DNA from: Kitasatospora phosalacinea
GTDB lineage: Bacteria > Actinomycetota > Actinomycetes > Streptomycetales > Streptomycetaceae
Length of the DNA stretch: 64,000 bases
Direction of reading: 5' to 3'
Assembly: GCF_030268885.1 (NCBI RefSeq)
Contig: NZ_BSSA01000013.1
Span: forward strand, 62,001 to 126,000
Position 1 is the stretch's first letter; every line of letters starts with the position of its first letter. Of the stretch, positions 8,218-16,986 are shown piece by piece. Below the pieces are notes generated by a model that was not told the origin of the DNA, ran no database searches, and was given only the letters and a program-made list of their open reading frames with translations. The position numbers and the translations under genes were made by a program.

Positions 8218-8838
8218 GTGGGCGAGCGGACGTGGACGGGGGCGGTGGCGGCCGCCGGGGCGGTGGTCACCGGGGCCTGGCTGCTGCACGGCGGGCTGGC
8301 CGGCACCCTGCCGCCCGCGCCGGTCGCCGCGCAGGCGTACGACGGCACCCCGGTCGGCCCGGCCGTCCCCGCGCTGCCGCCCTCGCCGCCGGTGCGGGTC
8401 CGGATCCCGGTCCTCGGGGTGGACGCGCCGGTGGCCCGGCTCGGGCTGGACGGCGAGGGGCGGCTGCAGCCGCCCCCGGAGGAGGACCGCAACCTGGCCG
8501 GCTGGTACCGGGACGGGGCCGCGCCCGGCTCCAGCGGGGCGGCGGTGCTGGCCGGGCACGTCGACAACGCGCACGGCCCGGCGGTGTTCTACCGGCTGGG
8601 CGCGCTGCGCAAGGGCGACCAGCTGGAGGTCGCCCGGACGGACGGCTCCGGCGCCTGGTTCCAGGTCGACGGCGTGGAGGTCTACCCGAAGAGCGACTTC
8701 CCGGACCGCAAGGTGTACGCGGCCACGCCGGACGCCCAGCTGCGGCTGATCACCTGCGGCGGCAGCTTCAGCCGGGAGGGCGGCTACGACGGGAACGTGG
8801 TGGTGTACGCGCACCTGGTGCGCACCCAGAAGGCCTGA
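8218..8838 (+). CDS. Class F (SrtE/F-like) sortase
   Basis: An N-terminal membrane anchor (about residues 8-30) and a short Pro-rich stalk precede a sortase barrel of about 150 residues. The active site is visible: H114 in LAGHVDNAHG, C180 in LRLITCGG, and an Arg shortly after. The LAGHVD/ITCGG pairing is typical of actinobacterial class F sortases. GTG 8218 has GGAGGG just upstream; a GTG at 8155 would add 21 residues and overlap the preceding gene. No LPxTG-type substrate gene was recognised nearby. Confidence 0.88.
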   Translation: MGERTWTGAVAAAGAVVTGAWLLHGGLAGTLPPAPVAAQAYDGTPVGPAVPALPPSPPVRVRIPVLGVDAPVARLGLDGEGRLQPPPEEDRNLAGWYRDGAAPGSSGAAVLAGHVDNAHGPAVFYRLGALRKGDQLEVARTDGSGAWFQVDGVEVYPKSDFPDRKVYAATPDAQLRLITCGGSFSREGGYDGNVVVYAHLVRTQKA

Positions 8839-8839
8839 G

Positions 8840-8889
8840 CGGCCGCCGTCCTGGCGGGGCGTGAGGGCACCCGGCCGGGACGGCGGCCG
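8840..8889. terminator. Bidirectional hairpin between sortase and SsgA-like gene
   Basis: An 11-bp perfect repeat, CGGCCGCCGTC (8840-8850) with GACGGCGGCCG (8879-8889), separates two convergent genes. The 28-base loop is long, so termination is likely but not certain. Confidence 0.45.
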
Positions 8890-8890
8890 T

Positions 8891-9370
8891 TCAGGACAGC
8901 AGCTCGGCCAGCGCCCGGTCGCAGTCCAGGTGGCGCAGCTCCTGCCCCTCGGGCACCACCAGGTAGCTGTGCCACAGGAAGCGGCGCAGCTCGGTGCGGT
9001 CGAACTGGAGCAGGGCGACGCCGTCGGGGGAGCGCAGCTCGACCACGGTGCGCTGGCCGAGCGCGGGGCGGACGTGCACGTCCCCCTCGCCGCTGGGCAG
9101 GTCCAGCCCGGTGGCGAGCAGTTGCCGGGCGAACACCCACTCCACCCCGTCCACCGGGGCCGGCTCGGCCGGGAGGTCCGCGGCGGCCTCCAGCGGGTCG
9201 GCGGTCGGATCGGCGGCCTCCAGCGCGTACTCGGCGGGGAAGACCATCCGGACCGCCAGCGGGTCGTCGGCGCGGTACCGCAGGGTGACCCGCAGCAGTG
9301 CGGAGCGGTGGGTGCTGACGATCAGCCGGGCGTGCGTGGTCTGCTCGACCGGCGCGGGCGCTGAGAACAC
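8891..9370 (-). CDS. SsgA-like sporulation/cell-division protein (SALP)
   Basis: The protein has 159 residues. It shows the SALP core: DPLAVRMVFPAE, VEWVFARQLL and the GEGDVHVRP segment, followed by a strand ending near WHSYLVVPEG. SALPs occur only in morphologically complex actinomycetes and guide septum placement or peptidoglycan work during sporulation, with SsgB recruiting FtsZ. Which of the paralogues (SsgA-G) this is cannot be settled by eye. An internal Ala/Pro/Asp-rich insertion near residues 52-72 is longer than in SsgB. GTG 9370 follows GGAGGA. A second SALP lies at 21240-21659. Confidence 0.88.
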   Translation of the reverse strand: MFSAPAPVEQTTHARLIVSTHRSALLRVTLRYRADDPLAVRMVFPAEYALEAADPTADPLEAAADLPAEPAPVDGVEWVFARQLLATGLDLPSGEGDVHVRPALGQRTVVELRSPDGVALLQFDRTELRRFLWHSYLVVPEGQELRHLDCDRALAELLS

Positions 9371-9536
9371 GGTGGTTCCTCCGGGAGGTGCGGGCGGTAC
9401 GGACGGTGCGGATGCGACCGGTGTCGCCTCCTGATGATGAAGAGTCAGGAGGGGCAGGTGCGATTACACCGGTTTCGAGTCCGTCCCCAGTGATCCGCGT
9501 CACACCCGGACGGACCAATCCGGTCATTCCGGGCCG

Positions 9537-10733
9537 GTGGCATGGGCATTCCATGGGCAGCGGCGGGGGCGCCCGGGCAGGATCGCGAAAGCCGTGCGGG
9601 CCCCCCACCCCATCGCCCGCGCGGCGACCCAGGGGAGGGCCGAGACCATCGAGGAACGAGTGCGGACGGCCGGGCGGACCCCGCTCGCCGCGTACACCGA
9701 GCTGTACCAGCGCCACCACCCCGGCCTGCTGCGGTACGCCGGGAGCCTGACCGGCGGCGACCGCTGGCGGGCCGAGGACCTGGTCGCCGAGGCGCACCTG
9801 CGGGTGTGGCGGCGGCTCGCCGACGGGCACCGGATCGAGGACCCGCGGGCCTACCTGGCCGCCACCGTCCGGCACCTGGCGGCCGCGCCCGTGCGCGAGA
9901 GGGCCGCCGGGGAACTGCCCGGCCGGGCCGCGGGGGAGGAGGCCGCCGACCCGGCGCCCCGGGTGGCCGAGACCGACCGGATGCGCGGGCTGCTCGCCCA
10001 GCTGCCCGCGCGCTGGGCGCAGGCGCTGTGGCTCTCCGAGGTGGAGGGCCTGCCGCCGGGCGAGGTCGGCGACCGGCTCGGCGTGGGCCGCGGCGCCGCC
10101 GCCGTGCTGCTGCACCGGGCCCGCGAGGGCCTGCGGCTGGCCTACCTGCGGGCCTACCCCGGTGCCCCGCGCGACCCCGGCTGCGCCGGGCACTGGGCGG
10201 CGCTCGCCGGACAGGCCCGCGGCCGGGCCGGGCGCCGGGTCCAGCGGCACCTGGCCGACTGCGCCGACTGCCGGGGCCGCCTCGCGCTGCTGCGCCGGGT
10301 CAACCGGCGGCTGGCCGTCCTGGCGGGCAGCGCGGCGGCCCTGCTGGGCGCCCTGGCGCCGGCCCCGTTCGGCGAACCGGGCCGCGCCGACCCGGCCGAG
10401 GCGGGCTGCGAGGTGCGCTACCGGGGCACCCGCGAGAAGGACGACCGGTTCACCGCCCGGATCGCGCTGCGCAACACCTCCGACCGCCCGGTGAACGGCT
10501 GGACGCTGCGCTGGCCGCTGCCCGCGGGCGAGCACCTGCTGGCGGCCTGGCCGGGCACCGGCGAGGGACGGGAGGGGGCGGGCGAGGCCGCGATCCACGA
10601 CGGCGGCTGGAACGCCGTCCTGCCGCCCGGCGGCTCCACCGTCACCGGTTTCTCCGGCAGTTGGACGCACCCGCAGCCGGCCCCGGCGGCGATCACCCTG
10701 AACGGCCGCCCGTGCCGCGTGAAGGTGTGGTGA
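9537..10733 (+). CDS. ECF sigma factor fused to zinc finger, membrane segment and CBM2
   Basis: Counting from GTG 9537 (398 residues), ECF sigma region 2 spans about 52-118 and region 4 about 150-205 (LPARWAQALWLSEVEGLPPGEV). A ZAS-type motif H238-x3-C242-x2-C245 follows, then a hydrophobic segment at 258-276. The C-terminal domain (289-398) has the CBM2 pattern: Cys291 and Cys393 at its ends, several Trp, and NTSDRPVNGWTLRW. Sigma factor, anti-sigma-like zinc finger, membrane anchor and outside carbohydrate-binding module are thus on one chain. The arrangement suggests a membrane-held sigma factor that responds to a polysaccharide. GTG 9594 and GTG 9660 are alternative starts and do not affect the domains. 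Confidence 0.85.
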   Translation: MAWAFHGQRRGRPGRIAKAVRAPHPIARAATQGRAETIEERVRTAGRTPLAAYTELYQRHHPGLLRYAGSLTGGDRWRAEDLVAEAHLRVWRRLADGHRIEDPRAYLAATVRHLAAAPVRERAAGELPGRAAGEEAADPAPRVAETDRMRGLLAQLPARWAQALWLSEVEGLPPGEVGDRLGVGRGAAAVLLHRAREGLRLAYLRAYPGAPRDPGCAGHWAALAGQARGRAGRRVQRHLADCADCRGRLALLRRVNRRLAVLAGSAAALLGALAPAPFGEPGRADPAEAGCEVRYRGTREKDDRFTARIALRNTSDRPVNGWTLRWPLPAGEHLLAAWPGTGEGREGAGEAAIHDGGWNAVLPPGGSTVTGFSGSWTHPQPAPAAITLNGRPCRVKVW

Positions 10734-10893
10734 CAGTCGTACGAATTGGCTGGGACGGACGCCACAGGGGCGTGCCGCGGCGGCCGTCCGCCCTCCGGGA
10801 GGAGCTAGGCTGGGCGGGTTCCACGACCGCCCGCCGACCGCGGGGGAGGGGCCTCGCACAGGCCCTGACCTGCGACGACCCCGTTCGGAGACC

Positions 10894-12741
10894 GTGACTA
10901 CCGCCGCCTCCTCCTCGATGGCCCCGCTGTTCTCGCACGCAGACGGCACCCACCCCCGCCCGAGCGGCACCTCCGCCGCCGCGCACCTCTCCCCGGCCTT
11001 CCCGGGCCGCGCCCCCTGGGGCACCGCCGCCAGCCTCCGGGCCTGGCAGCAGGGAGCGCTGGACCTGTACATCGAGAAGCAGCCCCGGGACTTCCTGGCG
11101 GTCGCCACCCCGGGCGCCGGGAAGACCACCTTCGCCCTGACCCTGGCGTCCTACCTGCTGCACAACCACCTGGTGCAGCAGGTCACCGTGGTCGCGCCCA
11201 CCGAGCACCTGAAGAAGCAGTGGGCCGAGGCCGCCGCCCGGATAGGGATCCGGCTCGACCCGGCGTACTCCTCGGGCCCGCTGTCCAAGGACTACCAGGG
11301 CATCGTGATCACCTACGCGGGCGTCGGGGTCAACCCGATGCTGCACCGCAACCGGACCGAGGCCCGCAAGACGCTGGTGATCATGGACGAGATCCACCAC
11401 GCCGGCGACTCCAAGTCCTGGGGCGAGGCCTGTTTCGAGGCCTTCGAACCGGCCACCCGCCGACTCGCCCTCACCGGCACCCCGTTCCGCTCCGACACCA
11501 ACCCGATCCCGTTCGTCCAGTACGAGGCCGGGAGCGACGGCATCCGCAAGTCGGTCGCCGACTACACCTACGGCTACGGGCACGCGCTGGCCGACCACGT
11601 GGTCCGCCCGGTGATCTTCCTCAGCTACTCCGGCAACATGCGCTGGCGCACCAAGGCCGGCGACGAGCTGGAGGCCCGGCTCGGCGAGCCGATGACCAAG
11701 GACCTGATCGCCCAGGCCTGGCGCACCGCGCTCTCCCCGCAGGGCGAGTGGATCCCGGCCGTGCTGCAGGCCGCCGACCGGCGGCTGACCGAGGTCCGCA
11801 AGGGCATCCCGGACGCGGGCGGCCTGGTGATCGCCACCGACCAGACGGTGGCCCGCGCGTACGCCAAGCTGCTGCGCGAGATCACCGGCGAGAAGGTCAC
11901 CCTGGTGCTCTCCGACGAGGCCGAGGCCTCCCAGCGGATCTCCGACTACGCCGAGGGCACCTCGCGCTGGATGGTGGCCGTCCGGATGGTCTCCGAGGGC
12001 GTCGACGTGCCCCGGCTGTGCGTGGGCGTGTACGCCACCTCGATCTCCACCCCGCTGTTCTTCGCCCAGGCCGTCGGCCGCTTCGTGCGCGCCCGCAAGC
12101 GCGGCGAGACCGCCTCGGTGTTCCTGCCGACCATCCCGATGCTGCTCGGCTTCGCCAACGAGATGGAGCTGCAGCGCGACCACGTGCTGGACCGGCCGAA
12201 GAAGGAGGGCGAGGGCCTCTTCGACGAGGAGGACCGGCTGCTCGCCGAGGCGGAGAGGGCCAACGACGGGGCGGACACCGGCACCGAGGAGTTCTCCTAC
12301 GAGGCGCTGGGCAGCGACGCGGTCTTCGACCGGGTGCTGTACAACGCCATGGAGTTCGGCATGCAGGCGCACCCCGGCAGCGAGGAGGAGGAGGACTACC
12401 TCGGCATCCCGGGCCTGCTCGAACCCGACCAGGTGCAGATGCTGCTGCAGAAACGTCAGCACCGGCAGATCCAGCGCTCCAAGGCCAAGCCCGCCGAGGA
12501 GGCCGACCTGCTGGAACTCCCCGCCGGGGAGCGCCCGGTGGTCACCCACCAGGAGCTGCGCGAACTGCGCAAGGAGCTGAACGCGCTGGTCGCCGCCTGG
12601 CACCACCGCACCGACCAGCCGCACGGCAGCATCCACAACGAGCTGCGCCGTCAGTGCGGCGGCCCGCTCACCGCGCAGGCCACCGCCAACCAGCTGAAGG
12701 CGCGGATCGCCCGGATCCGCGAGTGGGCCAACCAGGGCTGA
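10894..12741 (+). CDS. SF2 DEAD/DEAH-box helicase
   Basis: The 615-residue protein carries Walker A TPGAGKTT (about 72-79), motif Ia VVAPTEHLKKQW, DEIHH (165-169) as motif II, TGTPFRSD as motif III, and MVSEGVDVP and QAVGRFVRARK as motifs V and VI. This is a complete type III restriction-like/UvrB-like helicase core. The C-terminal 200 residues are charged with no known domain and may bind a partner. Close relatives are widespread in streptomycetes as single housekeeping-type genes. No methylase or nuclease lies next to it, so a restriction role is not supported. GTG 10894 is the first in-frame start. Confidence 0.88.
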   Translation: MTTAASSSMAPLFSHADGTHPRPSGTSAAAHLSPAFPGRAPWGTAASLRAWQQGALDLYIEKQPRDFLAVATPGAGKTTFALTLASYLLHNHLVQQVTVVAPTEHLKKQWAEAAARIGIRLDPAYSSGPLSKDYQGIVITYAGVGVNPMLHRNRTEARKTLVIMDEIHHAGDSKSWGEACFEAFEPATRRLALTGTPFRSDTNPIPFVQYEAGSDGIRKSVADYTYGYGHALADHVVRPVIFLSYSGNMRWRTKAGDELEARLGEPMTKDLIAQAWRTALSPQGEWIPAVLQAADRRLTEVRKGIPDAGGLVIATDQTVARAYAKLLREITGEKVTLVLSDEAEASQRISDYAEGTSRWMVAVRMVSEGVDVPRLCVGVYATSISTPLFFAQAVGRFVRARKRGETASVFLPTIPMLLGFANEMELQRDHVLDRPKKEGEGLFDEEDRLLAEAERANDGADTGTEEFSYEALGSDAVFDRVLYNAMEFGMQAHPGSEEEEDYLGIPGLLEPDQVQMLLQKRQHRQIQRSKAKPAEEADLLELPAGERPVVTHQELRELRKELNALVAAWHHRTDQPHGSIHNELRRQCGGPLTAQATANQLKARIARIREWANQG

Positions 12742-12750
12742 CGGGACGGC

Positions 12751-12779
12751 GGCGCGGCCCGGCCGGACGGGGCCGCGCC
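12751..12779 (+). terminator. Helicase gene terminator
   Basis: GGCGCGGCCC (12751-12760) pairs perfectly with GGGCCGCGCC (12770-12779) around a 9-base loop, nine bases after the helicase stop codon. Confidence 0.7.
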
Positions 12780-13095
12780 CAGATATCGGACACTCGGGCG
12801 CCCGCGGCGCGAGTTATGTGCGCCTTATCCGATTTTTCATCACGACTTCCCATCGATACTGACCGAATTTTGGACAACCACTTCCACGGGGCGTCCTCCG
12901 TTCATTAGCGTCTCCCCACACTCATCCGGGCCCCACCCGCCGGCCCGGACGAGTGCCGCGGAGCCTGCGCCCTGTCGACGTCGCCTAGGCCGGACTCCCG
13001 CGCCGGACACCCTTCCTGCGCGCGACCAATTCCGGTGCGGCCCGCGGCAGTTGTGTCGTAGGGTCGGACTTGCCGCGGAAAGGACCTGGCGCCCC
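12780..13095. other. Intergenic region with a local AT-rich patch
   Basis: No gene is supported. Bases 12780-12910 are clearly richer in A and T than the surroundings (for example CGAATTTTGGACAAC and ATCCGATTTTTCATC). A TAGGGT -10-like element at 13059-13064 lies 31 bases before the IclR start and may be its promoter. Confidence 0.4.
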
Positions 13096-13746
13096 GTGAC
13101 TGCTGAGACTTCCCAGACGCTGGACAGAGGTGTCCGGGTACTGAAACTGCTCGCTGACTCCGAGCGCGGGCTCACGGTGACCGAGCTGGCCGCTCGGCTG
13201 GCCGTCAACCGCACGGTGGTCTACCGCCTGCTGGCCACCCTGGAACAGCACGGCCTGGTCCGCCGGGACATCGGTGGCCGCGCCCGGGTCGGCCTCGGCG
13301 TGCTCCGGCTCGCCCACCGGGTCCACCCGCTGCTGCGCGAGGCCGCGCTGCCCGCGCTGCGCTCGCTCGCCGAGGACCTGGGCGCCACCGCCCACCTCAC
13401 CCTGGTCGACGGCAACGAGGCGCTCGCCGTCGCCGTGGTCGAACCGACCTGGACGGACTTCCACGTCGCCTACCGCACCGGCCTGCGCCACCCGCTCTCC
13501 GAGAGCGCGGCCGGCCGGGCCATCCTGGAGGCCCGCAGCTTCCCCGGCCAGCGCCGCCCCGAGCAGGGCTGCGTGATCACCCGCGCCGAGGAGCAGTCGG
13601 GGGCCAGCGGCGCGGCCGCCGCGCTGATCGGCCTCAGCGGCATCGAGGGCAGCGTGGGCGTGGTGATGCTCAACGGCCTCGTCCCGGAGCGGGTCGGCCC
13701 GCGGGTGATCGAGGCGGCCACCGAGGTCGCCGACGCGCTGCGCTGA
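13096..13746 (+). CDS. IclR-family transcriptional regulator
   Basis: The protein has 216 residues. The N-terminal winged helix is complete (TVTELAARLAVNRTVVYRLLATLEQHGLVRR). The C-terminal ligand domain is present but short for the family, which usually totals about 250 residues. GTG 13096 follows AAAGGA by about 13 bases. The effector is unknown. The next gene downstream (S16 peptidase) is on the same strand, 67 bases away, but has its own start region. A second IclR protein is encoded at 14722-15483 on the other strand. Confidence 0.85.
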   Translation: MTAETSQTLDRGVRVLKLLADSERGLTVTELAARLAVNRTVVYRLLATLEQHGLVRRDIGGRARVGLGVLRLAHRVHPLLREAALPALRSLAEDLGATAHLTLVDGNEALAVAVVEPTWTDFHVAYRTGLRHPLSESAAGRAILEARSFPGQRRPEQGCVITRAEEQSGASGAAAALIGLSGIEGSVGVVMLNGLVPERVGPRVIEAATEVADALR

Positions 13747-13813
13747 GCCCGGCCGCACCGGGCGGTCCGCGCGGCCGTCCGTGGCGGGTGCCGCGGTGTG
13801 TTTGGATGCGGGG

Positions 13814-14620
13814 GTGGCTTCCCAGAACCCGTCCCCGGTCCTGACCTCCCCGCGCACCCGCGCCCTCGGACTGTGCGCGCTGCCGGTGCTCGCGCTGTTC
13901 GCGGTGGCCGCGTTCGTGCCGCTGCCCTACACCCTGGAGTCGCCCGGCGCCACCGCCGACACCCTGGGCGCGTACAACGGCGCCCAGGTGCTGACGATCA
14001 CCGGAACGCCGGTGCGGCAGACCGGCGGACAGCTGCGGGTGGTCACCGTCAACGCGACGCCGCCGGAGCAGCGCAACAGCCTGTGGGACGCGCTGGCGGC
14101 CTGGGGCGACCCGAAGCGCGCGGTGGTGCCGACCGAGGAGGTCTTCCCGCAGAGCGACCCGGACAAGGCCAACCAGGTGACGCTGCAGCAGATGACGCAG
14201 TCCCAGGACAGCGCGACCCTGGCCGCACTGAACTACCTGCACCTCTCGCCGGACCAGGTCAAGGTGCAGGTCGACCTCGGTGACATCGGCGGCCCCAGCG
14301 GCGGCCAGATGCTCGCGCTGGGCATCATCGACAAGATCGCCGGGGACGGCAGGGGCGGCGAGCTGACCGGCGGGCGGAACGTGGCGGGCACCGGCACGAT
14401 CGACGCGGACGGGCAGGTCGGCCAGGTCGGCGGCATCCCGCTGAAGACCCAGGCGGCGCGCGAGGCGGGCGCCACGGTGTTCCTGCTGCCGCGCAGCGAG
14501 TGCGCGCAGGGCAGGGTCAACACCCCCGACGGCCTGCAGCTGATCCCGGTGGACACCCTCGCCGACTCGGTCGCCGCGCTCCAGGCGCTGAACGGCGGCG
14601 GCGCCGTCCCGCACTGCTGA
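13814..14620 (+). CDS. Lon-like S16 serine peptidase, membrane anchored
   Basis: The protein has 268 residues: one N-terminal membrane helix (about 17-36), an extracytoplasmic domain and a C-terminal Lon-type proteolytic domain. The catalytic dyad is visible as S162 in GGPSGGQML and K211 in PLKTQAAREAGA. The ATPase domain of Lon is absent, so this is an ATP-independent, YlbL/SdrC-type enzyme facing outward. GTG 13814 is chosen because it directly precedes the membrane helix region. The substrate is unknown. Confidence 0.85.
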   Translation: MASQNPSPVLTSPRTRALGLCALPVLALFAVAAFVPLPYTLESPGATADTLGAYNGAQVLTITGTPVRQTGGQLRVVTVNATPPEQRNSLWDALAAWGDPKRAVVPTEEVFPQSDPDKANQVTLQQMTQSQDSATLAALNYLHLSPDQVKVQVDLGDIGGPSGGQMLALGIIDKIAGDGRGGELTGGRNVAGTGTIDADGQVGQVGGIPLKTQAAREAGATVFLLPRSECAQGRVNTPDGLQLIPVDTLADSVAALQALNGGGAVPHC

Positions 14621-14721
14621 CGGCCGGTGGCCGCTCGGGCGGCTGCTGATGGGACCGGGCGTGGCACCCCCGTGCGCCCGGCCCTCGTACGTGGTCCTCC
14701 CCCGGGAGAGTGCGTCCGGTC

Positions 14722-15483
14722 CTACAGTCCGAACGCGGCCGTCACCAGGTCGTCACCGACCCGGGTGCGCAGCTGGGCGGCGATCTCCGGTAACCGGTGG
14801 GCCTGGGACATCGGCAGCGACACCGCGACCGCGGCGAGCCCGCTGCCCAGCACGATCGGCACCGCCGCCCCGGCCGTGCCCAGTGCGTACTCCTGGTACT
14901 GGGTGATCGGCACGGCCCGCTGCGGCCCGTGCCGGGGCAGCAGCGGCAGGTGGGCGGGTTCGCGCAGGGTGTACGGGGTGAAGGGGACCATCGGGTAGCG
15001 GGACAGGTGGCTCCGCCGCTCCTCGGCGGACATCAGGGCCAGCAGCGTCTTGCCGGCCGCGTGGGCGTGCGCCCCGGCCCGGAAGTGCCGCGGGTCGACG
15101 GTGGGGGCGCCGGGGGCGGCCGCCGCGGCGAGCAGGTCGACCTCGCCGTCCTTGTAGCGGGCGAAGTGCACGGCCGCGGACAGCTGGTGGGCGATCCGGC
15201 CGAGCAGCCCGTCGAGCCGGGACCGGCCGGCCGCCGGGCTCTCCGCCCGGCTCAGGCCGGAGACCGCGGGACCGGTGCAGTACAGGCCCTCGCGGCGCTC
15301 CAGGTAGCGGTCGTGCACCAGGGTGCGCAGCAGGTGGTAGGTGGTGCCGAGGGCCAGCCCGGTGTCCCGGGCGAGCTGCTTGGCGGTGGCGCCCGAGGGG
15401 TACCGGGCGGCGGCCTCCAGCAGCCGCAGGGCCCGTTGCGCCGAGGCGATCAGGGTGGTCTGCGGCTCGGTGACCCGGCTCAT
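14722..15483 (-). CDS. IclR-family transcriptional regulator
   Basis: The protein has 253 residues, the normal IclR length. The HTH reads ATAKQLARDTGLALGTTYHLLRTLVHDRYLER, and the ligand-binding domain contains HAHAAGKTLLALMSAEER. ATG 15483 follows a GGGGGG stretch; a GTG at 15552 would add 23 unstructured residues. The gene is transcribed in the same direction as the AsnC regulator at 15672-16211, with a 188-base gap that holds an inverted-repeat element (15568-15615). The target genes are unknown. Confidence 0.85.
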   Translation of the reverse strand: MSRVTEPQTTLIASAQRALRLLEAAARYPSGATAKQLARDTGLALGTTYHLLRTLVHDRYLERREGLYCTGPAVSGLSRAESPAAGRSRLDGLLGRIAHQLSAAVHFARYKDGEVDLLAAAAAPGAPTVDPRHFRAGAHAHAAGKTLLALMSAEERRSHLSRYPMVPFTPYTLREPAHLPLLPRHGPQRAVPITQYQEYALGTAGAAVPIVLGSGLAAVAVSLPMSQAHRLPEIAAQLRTRVGDDLVTAAFGL

Positions 15484-15567
15484 CGCGCGGCCCCCCGTGG
15501 TCGAACGGCCCGGCCGGGCCGTGGTGCTGACGACGGGGCGGCTGGTGGGCACTCAGGGAGTGCGGTC

Positions 15568-15615
15568 CATATGCTCATGGCTGCGATCTTTGCGTGCACG
15601 AGCAAAAGGCATATG
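15568..15615. promoter_or_regulatory. Inverted repeats upstream of the IclR gene (candidate operator)
   Basis: CATATGC (15568-15574) and GCATATG (15609-15615) form a 7-bp inverted repeat. Between them TTTGC and GCAAA (15589-15606) flank the palindrome GTGCAC. The placement 85-130 bases upstream of the IclR start suggests a regulator binding site, possibly autoregulatory. No experiment or known consensus supports this directly. Confidence 0.4.
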
Positions 15616-15671
15616 CCAAAAAACCGCGGGCAAGGGGAGGCGCGCCCTGGAACGGACGAGGTGACGGGGGG

Positions 15672-16211
15672 TCAGGCGGCCCCGCCGCCGCCCGCCGCCT
15701 GCTCCACCAGCGGCAGCACCCGGTACGGCACCGGGTTCTCCAGCGCGATCGCGGTGGACGCCCGGACGATCCCGTCGAACCCCACCACCCGGTCGATCAC
15801 CCGCTGCAGGTCCGCGTTCGAACGGGCCACGATCCGCACCAGCATGTCCCCGTGGCCGGTGATGGTGTGCAGCTCCAGCACCTCCGGCACCGCCGCCAGG
15901 TGCGCCCGGACGTCCGCGCCCTGCCCCTGCGAGATCTCCAGCGTGGCGAACGCCGTCACCGGGTAGCCCAGCGCCGCCGGGTCCACCTGCGGGCCGAACC
16001 CGCCGATCACCCCGCGCGCCTGCAGCCGGTCCAGCCGGGCCTGCACCGTGCCGCGCGCCACCTGCAGGCGGCGCGAGCACTCCAGCACGCCGATCCGCGG
16101 CTCCTCGGCGAGCAGCCGGATCAGCTTTCCGTCCAGCGCGTCGATGGCGTCGGGCTGCGGGGGCACGGGGCGGCTCCAGGGGGCGCGGGCAGGTCGGGCG
16201 TCGACCGACAT
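15672..16211 (-). CDS. Lrp/AsnC-family regulator
   Basis: The 179-residue protein has an N-terminal HTH (DALDGKLIRLLAEEPRIGVLE with VARGTVQARLDRL) and a C-terminal RAM/AsnC ligand domain (TITGHGDMLVRIVARSNADL). The first 20 residues are a Pro-rich extension not found in most family members. Lrp proteins form octamers and usually sense amino acids. The gene has no obvious target operon beside it in this window. Confidence 0.9.
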   Translation of the reverse strand: MSVDARPARAPWSRPVPPQPDAIDALDGKLIRLLAEEPRIGVLECSRRLQVARGTVQARLDRLQARGVIGGFGPQVDPAALGYPVTAFATLEISQGQGADVRAHLAAVPEVLELHTITGHGDMLVRIVARSNADLQRVIDRVVGFDGIVRASTAIALENPVPYRVLPLVEQAAGGGGAA

Positions 16212-16272
16212 TGTGCGGCCGCCCCGGTCCGCGCGTCAGCCCGGAGCGGCGGCCGGACGCCCGCCCCGGGGG

Positions 16273-16860
16273 TCAGTTGCCGATGACGTACGTCTGCACC
16301 ACGGGCTCGGTGCCGTTCCAGCTCACCGAGACCGAGGAGACCCGGTCGTCCTTGGAGAAGTCGACCCGCAGCCACTGCTCGCCGTGCCAGACCTGCATCG
16401 ACCAGCCCGGCTCCGGCACCGCCGACACCAGCCGGGCCTCGGTGGGCCGCTGGTCCAGCGCCACCCGGCCGCCCAGCACCGGGTAGCTGTGCACCGTGCT
16501 GGGCGGAGCGGTGCTCTTGCGGGCCGCCGAGGTCGGCCGCGAGGTCGTGGTCGCCCCCGGCGTCGGGGACGGGTCCGGCGTCGGCGACGGTGGCGGGGCC
16601 GCCGCGGACGGCGGCGGATCCTGGGGGGAAGCCGCGGGCGGAGTCGTCTCCGCCGGCTTCGTGGAAGCCACCGAGGGCAGCTGAACCGCCACCGGCTGCT
16701 CGAACACCGTATCGACGAGCACCGCGTGCACGCCGAGCCAGGACAACGCCACCGCTGCTCCGGTGGCTGCCGTCCAGGCGCCCAGTTGAACCAGTCCGCT
16801 CCGCATCGCGGGCCCATCCTGCCGTACGAAGGTCACGGGCGGGTCAGTGGGCCGGGTCAT
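16273..16860 (-). CDS. Membrane-anchored protein with Pro/Thr-rich linker, unknown function
   Basis: This 195-residue protein was not recognised. It has one membrane helix (about 25-52), a Pro/Ser/Thr-rich linker of about 60 residues (60-122), and a compact C-terminal domain with several Trp residues (SMQVWHGEQWLRVDF). The topology suggests an extracellular domain held at the membrane. It is divergent from the two-component system that starts at 16987, so it may be its sensor partner or target; that is inference from position only. Confidence 0.65.
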   Translation of the reverse strand: MTRPTDPPVTFVRQDGPAMRSGLVQLGAWTAATGAAVALSWLGVHAVLVDTVFEQPVAVQLPSVASTKPAETTPPAASPQDPPPSAAAPPPSPTPDPSPTPGATTTSRPTSAARKSTAPPSTVHSYPVLGGRVALDQRPTEARLVSAVPEPGWSMQVWHGEQWLRVDFSKDDRVSSVSVSWNGTEPVVQTYVIGN

Positions 16861-16986
16861 CCGCAGGAACCTTGTGGAAAAAGGGGGCCGAGCCTTCAGG
16901 GAAGCTCAAGTCCCTGCCCGTTCCCGGGGGCGCCGAACCCCCCGAGGTACAGACCACTCGGCCGCCATGCCGTACCGTGCAGCCCC

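Noticed and set aside
10894..12741. Helicase as part of a restriction or phage-defence system
   Set aside because: No methylase, nuclease or other defence gene is adjacent, and the gene appears as a single conserved helicase.
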